64,000 nt of DNA. Origin: Diadema setosum (lineage: Eukaryota > Echinodermata > Echinoidea > Diadematoida > Diadematidae). The stretch covers positions 411,501-475,500 of the forward strand of contig NC_092702.1 in assembly GCF_964275005.1 (NCBI RefSeq), in the 5' to 3' direction. Positions within the stretch are counted from its first letter, which is position 1, and each line of letters opens with the position of its first letter. Of this stretch, positions 56,191 to 64,000 are shown one piece after another. The notes beneath the pieces were generated by a model that saw nothing but the letters and a program-made list of their open reading frames with translations, did not search any database and was not told where the DNA came from. The position numbers and the translations under genes were made by a program.

Positions 56191-57300
56191 AAAAAATGAA
56201 CCTTGGTGGCGATAACTGATGCTGGTGTAGAGAAAAACAAAGACAGCTCGCTCAAAAGATGCTTCTTTCTTTCAGTTTATTTTCTCCCCAGTCATTCTTA
56301 TCGTTCTCCTCCCATGAACCCCTGCCATGCACGGACGATGAACAAAACAAAATGTTACCGACGCTGCAATGAAAAAAAAAAGAAAGAAACACGTCCTCGA
56401 AGCAAATTATCTACACTTTTCAAGTTGAAAAAATTGATGTTCGTAATGAAGAATAAAAAAAAAAAAAGCACGACCTCAAGCAGTGGGGAAACTTGATATC
56501 ATGGCTTGTGGAAATTTCCACGAAATTTCCACGAAAGCCAGGTGTCAGATAAAGAATGTCGCGCGTACTGCCACCTTGCTTCAGTAGTCGTAAACAGCGT
56601 GTACATAGCATGTAAACCAACTGGGAATATTGATGAATGATCAGCCATTTATTTTCTGCCCATGAATGCCCCCTAACCCACCTTTTAACAAACCAACCCA
56701 GAAGCACGTGGAGCATTACGTACGTTGCACTTGAAAGACCATCATGACAGAATTACTATAAATTTCGGCCCGGAGAAGGAAAATGGAATATTCACGAATG
56801 ACGTTTACAAATCCATGGAAATTGAAAAGGCTAAAATGGAACGCATGGCTTTTTAGATTAAAAAAAAAATAACCCACTGAAACTACCAAAACCTAAATAA
56901 CAATTTGCATTTGCTTACTCCATCGCACGTTCTTTTTTCTTTTCTTTTTTTAAACGAAAAATGGAGTTAATTTTCTCTCTGCGGCAATGCTTTGAACGCA
57001 TCTAATTTTGCATCATTGCCGATGGCCAGCTTCCTAAAGAATTGATACGAATCCTTTCAAATATACGAAACAAAGTCTAAAAATCCTGGATTCTGGCGGT
57101 GAATTTCGATGGTATTATAAATCCTGCTCACTATCAAAATTTAATCATCAATAGTTCCTTGCGCCATTTTACCAACCAACTGAAACTGTTCCTGAAAATT
57201 TCATCCTAATCTGTTCCCAAATTTTGACTTATTTTGCGAATAGAGAGACAGACAGGCAGACAAACTAACAAACAAACCAAAGCAGCAAAAAAAAAAAAAA
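56191..57300. other. No gene recognised
   Basis: Mixed sequence with A runs near 56370, 56456 and 56860. Short frames lack domains. Confidence 0.55.
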
Positions 57301-57840
57301 AAATACAACCTTTGGCGGAGAGGGGCATGCATTTCATATCGTTTGTTTTTGCGTAACCCGACAACAAGCGTGACAACAAGCGAGCACGTGTCAGCCTTCC
57401 TCGACCCTCTCTTTCCGTCCTCTCTCTCCCTCTCACAATACACTGTACCGTTGTACACGCAGGCAGCTGTAAGTGGTGGCCGGCTGGGTGCTTGTGCATG
57501 TGTGTGTGGACCCCAAATCAGAGCGCATGTGAGTGAGCAAGTGTGTGATGTGGTGTGTATCAGCTAGTACGTCGCTCTGTTGTGTTGAGCCGCGTTGTTG
57601 TGATCGGTGCGGTGATCGTGACTGCGTAGATAAATTTTTGCGCTATGTAAACTGCTGCTGCTTTCAACATCTAGCTTCTTTTCTAGCCAGATGATAAAGA
57701 CTGAAAAAGGCGAGAAATTGGTCCGAACTTAGCTCGTCAAGCAAGTTACCCTTGTCGGCAAGTTCACGCGTGGTGTTACCCTTGTCGGCAATTGCTTCTT
57801 CAAACCGCACGCTTGTCGGGGCCGACAAGGGTGATATACG
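57300..57840. promoter_or_regulatory. CpG-rich segment, possible promoter
   Basis: CpG density rises against an AT-rich background. It contains a CACGTG E-box (near 57386) and a cluster of CTTGTCGGCA motifs at 57750-57830, one of them a near-palindrome CTTGTCGGGGCCGACAAG. No TATA box or start site could be placed. It could serve the SLK gene or an unseen transcript, or be part of a repeat, since CTTGTCGGCA also occurs near 54143. Confidence 0.3.
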
Positions 57841-59886
57841 CTGGCGAGATCCCTGGGAGTGTACTTTGGCAAGTTTCGCTTTTTGGGTGCTCTTCGTGAA
57901 TTTAACAAGTCACATAAAGATATTCATTCTGATCCCAACATCAATGCAACATGCACACATACATGTTACATTTGTAGTACAGATACTACACACAGTACAT
58001 GAACAAGGTGCATGATAATACAGTTTAGTATGTCTAAAGCATGTTTACTACATGCATATGTACTAACTAGTACACTGTAACTACTACAAGTCCTGTGAAT
58101 ATCTGCTTTGAACATTTAAATAGTCTTGGTATTATCTTAGAAAAACATCATAGTTCCATCAGTTCTCAGTGCTTTTTTAAAGTTTATAGCATTTTTGTTT
58201 TCAATGCAGAAATGCTCATTTTTCTTCCTGAAAATGAGTGAATAATTTCTGTGTTCATTGCTGTACTCAACGATCACAAATTTAACCATTTGAAAAATTG
58301 TCAGTTCAACTCCCAACGTTCATTCACTTGAAACAAAGGACATCTTATTACTGATACTGGTTTGTCGCCAAATCTAGATATATATCCAAATGAACAATTT
58401 GGATGAATAAATACAATTTTATTAGTATTTCTTTCTTGTGCAATTTTATCTGGTAAATAACACTATGTAGCAATTCTTTCACCATTCCGATAACCACTAA
58501 AGATTGATTATAAGAAAAAGGCATATGTTGTTAAAAAGACTCTATAATGGTGGGTAATGAGGGTTCAACTTCTGACGTCGGGATTCAAATTAAATTGCAT
58601 ACTGATGGTAGAGATGTAGAAAATTGGTTGTGTCAAACAAACCGGTGATGGCAAGGTCTTTTAAAAAGACTATAACATCTGATATTTAGACTTTATGCAG
58701 TGACATGGCCATAGGATAATGATAAATTTGCTGGAGATGAAAATTGATATTAAAAGATGATGAAGATGGCAAGCAAAAAAAAAAAATAACAAAAAGATGA
58801 AAAGGGAGAGCTAATATTCATATTAAAAGTGAGAATGAAGTGACTATGACAGCCAAAATGGTGAAGATCATTATGAAGGACTGATGAACACTGAGACAAC
58901 AGTGATGACGATGAAAATGATGATGAAAATGACTGTAAAAGTCATTAAAGATAAAAGGTGACCACAGCAATGAACACACAGTAGCAAAGCAAGAATTGGT
59001 TGCTAGCTTGCTGCTGTTAGAGTCTGATTGACAAAGTGGAGTGTTTGCGGTCCACACCCATCATAATTCAGGATTAAGAGATTTCCAACAGACAGGCACA
59101 GTCTAAATACAGCATAGCTAGCCTGCCTATGATGAGACATACAGTTACAGATCTACCATTACAATGGCACAACTTTAAAAGTCACCCGTAAGCACTCCAG
59201 CAGTTGCCGTTAAATGTCAACTTGCCCTGGATTGTGCACGCGGTAACCTCAAATCATCCCTTTAATAGCACAGGTATCATTCAAGCTATTCCTGTGTGAA
59301 ATCTAGCAAAACTGATTGAGGCACTCTAAGGGTGTGTTCAACTAATAATTTTCTAAGGCAGAATCATGATCCTAAACGCATTTGAGGCATTTTTGGGCAA
59401 TAGATAAACGCAATCACTGATGTTTTCAAATGTGTTTAAATATGCAGATTAGAAATGCCTAAAAAAAGGGCAATTTGAGACGTGTCTGAGATCACGATAG
59501 CTTTTCTGCAAAAAACACAATGCCATTTTGAACTGCGTTTATATCTCTGATCCTCTGATCTGCCAAGGTCAAGTTCCATGCAGTACACACCCCTGCAGGT
59601 TACAACTGACCTCTACTTTTTGGTTGAACGGCACAAAGCTGTCATACAGTGACAATACTCGAATTGAGATTATAAGATTCCTGATAAATGCAGCACTCCG
59701 AGCATTCTGTTTCAAACAATGGTTGTAAATGCCATATTTCGAAACACATTTTGAAACAAGATTCTCTCTCTCGAGTTAGACAGATAGATGCAGCCATAAT
59801 CAAACAACTTTGTAGCAGAGTAGTACTAGAACTCAAACGAAACTTCAGTGAGTTCATCAACTCCCTGGAATGATGGACTTGCTCAC
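57841..59886. other. No gene recognised
   Basis: AT-rich, with ATGATGA-type runs near 58890-58935 that create Met/Asp frames. No exon or element is supported. Confidence 0.55.
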
Positions 59887-60002
59887 CTGACGATCTCAAG
59901 AACCAAGGTACCAAAGTTGCGTACAGTTCCTGAGATTTCCCTCGATATTTCTTCTTCCTCTTCAGACAGTGATCCATCCTGTGTGCCGTCCATGCACTCA
60001 AC
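59887..60002 (-). CDS. Candidate exon, acidic peptide, identity unknown
   Basis: Acceptor CCTACCACTCTCAG and a strong donor GTGAGC bracket 38 open codons plus two bases. The peptide is VECMDGTQDGSLSEEEEEIS followed by REISGTVRNFGTLVLEIV. Phase 0 in and phase 2 out would splice in frame to the SLK exon at 49409, giving an Arg codon at the join. It contains no kinase sequence. It may be an alternative first coding exon of SLK, an exon of another - strand gene, or chance. The GTVRNFGTLV pattern loosely recalls the acidic linkers of Hippo/MST kinases, too weakly to call. Confidence 0.4.
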
Positions 60003-60009
60003 CTGAGAG

Positions 60010-61330
60010 TGGTAGGAATCCTTGCTACCACCCACCACGCCCTCTACCATGTCTTGTCACTTTAAACATTCGTTACAACCAACTGGGAGATACAAAAACG
60101 TGGTCCTTTGATTTTTCTTTCCTTGTCTTTAATCAGAGTACAGTAATGGAGTTGATGATTCAATTTGTGTATTGGAGTAGTTAAAGTATCCTGCAGGTAA
60201 AGTAGATAGTTTTCATACTCCAGCTGAATTAAACTTCAGTTCTTCAATATTTCTGACCACGGCTGGCACCAACAACTCCTTTGTAAGCTATTCTCATTGT
60301 AGTCAATTCGTATCATACCATATCAAATCGAATCACATCAAATCCTTTGCAGACGGCTTCCACCTCCAAACCAACATTTCTGTATAAACACTGATATTCC
60401 ACAAAATCAAGTACATCCCTCCGTCCAGCCTGTATAACCCTAATGTTCCATTCTGTACAACAACACAACCAGGACAGCCAGCTCAAGAAGGGCTCTACCT
60501 TGAAAATGATGGGAAAATGCCTGACTCGTAAAAAAAGAAAAAAGATAGAGAGACACACAGCACACACACAAACTTCGCTGGCCAATTTGGGGCAAAAGAG
60601 AGGACTTGCAAAAGCAGCGGGAAGAGGGGTGGAGGTCCAGACTCACTCAATTTCACACAACCATGACGCTTGCGGCAGTATTTGGGATCTTATTTCTTAT
60701 TGGCTTGTCACAGGCATAGCACTAACAGGGAGGCAACAAGTAGTCTAGCTCACAAAGAATGATTTCATGCATGTTGGTATTGTTCAACAATACCACTTTT
60801 TCATCATGTGTATCGGGTTTGCACACCAATGCATTCAATCCTATCATCCAAATAATAATAACCTAAATCTTCACAGCAAATATTACTGCACACATAAACA
60901 AAATCATCAAAGTTCAGGAAAGGCATAAGATTTGCATCAGTAGACTACAAAAGTAAAAAGATTTTGTTGCTGCAATATGAGAATCAAGTGTAAGATGTGG
61001 GGGTGGGGTGGGGTGGGGTCAGGTGAGGGTGGGCAAGGGGGCCTGTAAGACAGGTTGAAAGATGGTTTGCCATTGTATTAGTCATCATGTATTCTTAAGT
61101 CTTTCCTACTACACCAGCTTGACTGTTTGAGACTATTCAAAGGTTCCCCTTCACACAGACGTCAGAAAAATAAATACACCCTGACCCTTCAGTGTATGTA
61201 CTTCCAGTATACCAGGCACAAAATCCACCTTGGAGCACGACATGGATGTTTGGGTTTCCATCACTGCAGTTCTCTTCATATTCAGTCCCTGTACTGTATA
61301 TATTTGAGTAGCCCACTTAAGGACGTTCCT
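60010..61330. other. No gene recognised
   Basis: It has a G-rich (GGGGT)n stretch near 61000-61040 and short Cys/Ser-rich frames without domains. No kinase exon was found. Confidence 0.55.
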
Positions 61331-61349
61331 CAGTTGAGTTTGTGCGCAT

Positions 61350-61600
61350 CCTAGCTGCGCAGGTGTCAGTGACGTAACAAAGAGCGTAGAAGCGCACGCA
61401 CGAGTGATGAGCTGAGCTAGCTGAGCCGAGCAGCTGCTAGTAGATGGAGCTAGAGTGTGGCACGTGCACGTACGGATACCCGACAGCTCCCCACCGCGGC
61501 CGCGCCGGGCAGCCGCGCTGGGCGGCCTCGCTCGGCTCGCGTGCCGACTGTACGCGTTATAATCTGGACATACTACGCAAAGTTCAGCGGTCCGAGCCGC
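61350..61600. promoter_or_regulatory. CpG-rich patch, possible promoter
   Basis: Around 61488-61552 the sequence is almost pure G/C with many CpG (CCGCGGCCGCGCCGGGC). CACGTGCACGTACG E-box-like sites lie just before, near 61458. Such islands often mark start sites in animals, but no downstream exon is identified on either strand. Confidence 0.3.
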
Positions 61601-62560
61601 ATATACATGGTCATTGTAGCACAACACTGATTGACGGAATCGCGAAGCTTGGAAGTGGAACAGAGCTGTTTCCATTTTCAATCCATAGATCTGTTTTATG
61701 ACATGAAGTTCATTATGCGGTCATCAACATGGTAAAGTCGAGTGCTAGGTACCAAGGGCATATAGGCCCTAGTCGGGGTCTAAAGCTCACTACTCTATTT
61801 GACTAGGTGTTTAAAACAACAACAACAACAACAAAACAAGCATATGACACACATTTCATCTTTAGGTCTAGCAGCTAAAACAATCTGAGTATCTCTGTTA
61901 AAAATCAGTCTAAATTAGATCTTAACCTCTCATTACTTGTCTAGTAATACCAAATATTGTTTTTTTATTCTTGGTTACAAAATACAAGGTCACGAAAGTG
62001 TTATCAAACAAGACTATTCATCACTTTCACCATTCATATATTATTATTTTTTATTACCAAATCTGGTGTAACAAAAGGAGAATCAAAGATTTTTATTTAT
62101 TTTTTATTTTATTTTTATTTTTTTTTTGGGGGGGGGGGGGCAAGGTACATATTTATAGCTTACAACACGCACTTTACCAACCACTGCAACAACCAACACA
62201 TACAATCTACAATCAACGTCATTGTATTAAGATTTGGTTTTCCTTTGGAGGACCGTCAGACTAATGCCAAAACTCCCATTTCCTTATATTTATTCTTCTT
62301 CCTCCATTATCACTTTCTGTACATGGTTACAGCAAGTGGGTAAAGCAAACAAGCGTGCATGTCAATAATATGGAGTTTTCCACGCTTGCATCCACATGAT
62401 ATCATTATGGCTGTGTAAGGGAAATATAACAAAAACGCACATGGACCTTTTTTTCTGAATATTTTTCACCATATCACTGCAATTGTGACACGTTTTTTGT
62501 TTGTTTGTGTGTTTGTTTGTTTGTAGTTGTTGTTGTTTGTTTTTTTTTAAAGAAAATGGG
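61601..62560. other. No gene recognised
   Basis: AT-rich, with a T run ending in a G run near 62092-62141 and a TTTG/TTG tract near 62497-62540. Confidence 0.55.
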
Positions 62561-62599
62561 GTTTCGAGTGAACCGCATGAGATCATGCAACTTAGCAGG

Positions 62600-64000
62600 G
62601 TATAACCCTGCATTGGTTCCTGACCAGATTTGGGGGTAAATACGATGATTTCTGTCGCAAGGAGACTCTGCTAGCACTAAAACAAGCACATGAACCCCCC
62701 ATTTTTTTTTTACAATTGTTCTGCATTAAGTAACCCTTCTTGATAAAGTTTCGTAAAAATGACATGGGTATTGAATGTACAGCATGACATTCACGAACCC
62801 CACCTATAATCAGGACACCCACGAGAGGTTTATAACCAGATTTTGGGGTCCGGTGAGGTGATTTCTATCATCTGGGGATGCTGCCAGCACAAAAATTAGG
62901 ACATGAACTCCCACCTTTTATTGTTTTTCTGGAATTAGTAAGCCTTCTTCTATAATTTGGCAAAGTTTCGTGAAAATGACATGGGTTTGGCATGAACAGC
63001 TAGCATAAGTTTTATGAACCCACCTTGTCAGGGTATCCCTGCATGGGTTCTTGACCAGATTTTGGGGACTTACGATGATATATGTCGCATGGGGGCGCTG
63101 CTAGCACAAAAACGAGCACATGAACCCCAACTTTCAATTATTTTTCTGGAATTAGTAAGCCTTTGTCTACAATTTGGTCAAGTTTGGTGGAATTGACATG
63201 GGTTTTGAATGAACAGCATAAGCCTAATGAACCCATCTTGTCAGGGCATCCCTGCATAGGTTCCTGACCAGATTTTGTGGACTTACGATGATATATGTCA
63301 CATGAGGGCGCTGCTAGCACAAAAACGAGCACATGAACCCCCACTTTTAATTATTTTTCTGGAATTAGTAAGCCTTTTTCTATAATTTGGCTAAGTTTCG
63401 TGAAAATGACATGGGTTTTGAATGTACAGCATGAGATTTATGAACCCACCCTGTTAGGGCTACTCTGGATAGGTTCCTAACCAGATTTTGGGGTATTATG
63501 TCGCGTGGGGGCGCTGCTAGCATAAAAACGAGCACATGAACCCCCACTTTTGATTATTTTTCTGGTATTAGTAAGCCTTTTTCTACAATTTGGTCAATTT
63601 TCATGAATTTGACATGGGTTTTGAATGTACAGCATAAGTTTTATGAACCCACCCTGTCAGGGCATCCCTGCATAGGTTCCTGACCAGATTTTGGGGACTT
63701 ACGATGATATATGTCGCATAGGGGCGCTGCTAGCACAAAAACGAGCACATGAACCCCAACTTTTGATTGTTTTTCTGGAATAAGTAAGCCTCTGTCTACA
63801 ATTTGGTAAAGTTTTGTGAAAATGACATGGGTTTTGAATGTACAGCATAAGATTTATGATCCTTGTCCTTTTGCTCACCCCTAACAGAAAACGTCGATGA
63901 GAAGGATTTGAGAGATTTCGGTGTTTTCTGCCGCGTGAGGGCGCTGCTTGCTCAAGAATGAGAGTGTAAACCCTAACTTTAAAACCTTTTCCTCGTTTTG
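62600..64000. repeat. ~213-bp satellite array, open at the right edge
   Basis: At least seven tandem units are marked by GGGCGCTGCTAGCACAAAAA followed by ACATGAACCCC, near 62668, 62880, 63093, 63307, 63509, 63722 and (diverged) 63939. The usual spacing is 212-217 bp, with one unit about 11 bp short. Each unit also carries TTTTCTGGAATTAGTAAGCC, AATGACATGGGTTTTGAATG and CCTGACCAGATTTTGG. The array is likely to continue past 64000. Confidence 0.9.

Noticed and set aside
61151..61681. 176-codon - strand frame over the CpG-rich patch
   Set aside because: GC-rich DNA has few stops by chance. The peptide has no recognisable domain and no splice partners.
62600..64000. CRISPR-like direct repeats
   Set aside because: Whole 213-bp units repeat with no constant repeat/variable spacer pattern, and the DNA is animal. 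It is a satellite.

Overview
This is a window of animal nuclear DNA, AT-rich overall, with spliced genes (GT...AG introns of 0.4 to 5 kb), long untranslated tails and many miniature transposons. The repeat families, a tRNA-derived SINE with an (ATT)n tail, and the undivided state of the kinase gene suggest a marine deuterostome invertebrate. An echinoderm, perhaps a sea urchin, is the best guess. That guess rests on recalled repeat style and not on a search.

Two protein genes are well supported and point at each other tail to tail. On the + strand (7320-17262, mature 3' end perhaps near 23.0 kb) lies a 3158-residue zinc-finger protein. It is encoded by a 705-bp exon and an 8.8-kb exon that holds 31 C2H2 fingers, two AT-hooks and two CtBP-type DLS motifs. 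On the - strand (49409 down to 29393, 3' end perhaps near 24.35 kb) lie 13 consecutive in-frame exons of the SLK/STK10 (Ste20 GCK-V) kinase gene. They run from the last helix of the kinase domain through the acidic linker and the coiled-coil PKK/ATH domain to the stop codon. The catalytic exons are not found anywhere in the 14.6 kb upstream. The only exon-like segment there (59887-60002) encodes an acidic peptide that is in phase with the first SLK exon but is not kinase sequence.

Region by region. 1-7.3 kb: repeats and miniature inverted-repeat elements, including a three-level nest at 4431-5760. 7.3-23 kb: zinc-finger gene with a long 3' tail that carries several PUF-type octamers. 23.3-23.9 kb: SINE plus microsatellites between the two gene tails. 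24.3-29.4 kb: probable SLK 3' UTR. 29.4-49.4 kb: SLK exons, with introns holding a 50-bp minisatellite, a broken Crypton-type tyrosine recombinase, and several inverted-repeat elements. 49.4-64 kb: no catalytic exons; an 848-bp TA-flanked element, a two-monomer satellite (54.65-56.2 kb), CpG-rich patches that could be promoters (about 57.3-57.8 and 61.35-61.6 kb), and a 213-bp satellite that runs off the right edge.

The two genes have no known functional link: one is a nuclear DNA-binding protein, the other a cytoplasmic kinase that controls ERM proteins and cell shape. No RNA genes, CRISPR arrays or viral genes were recognised.
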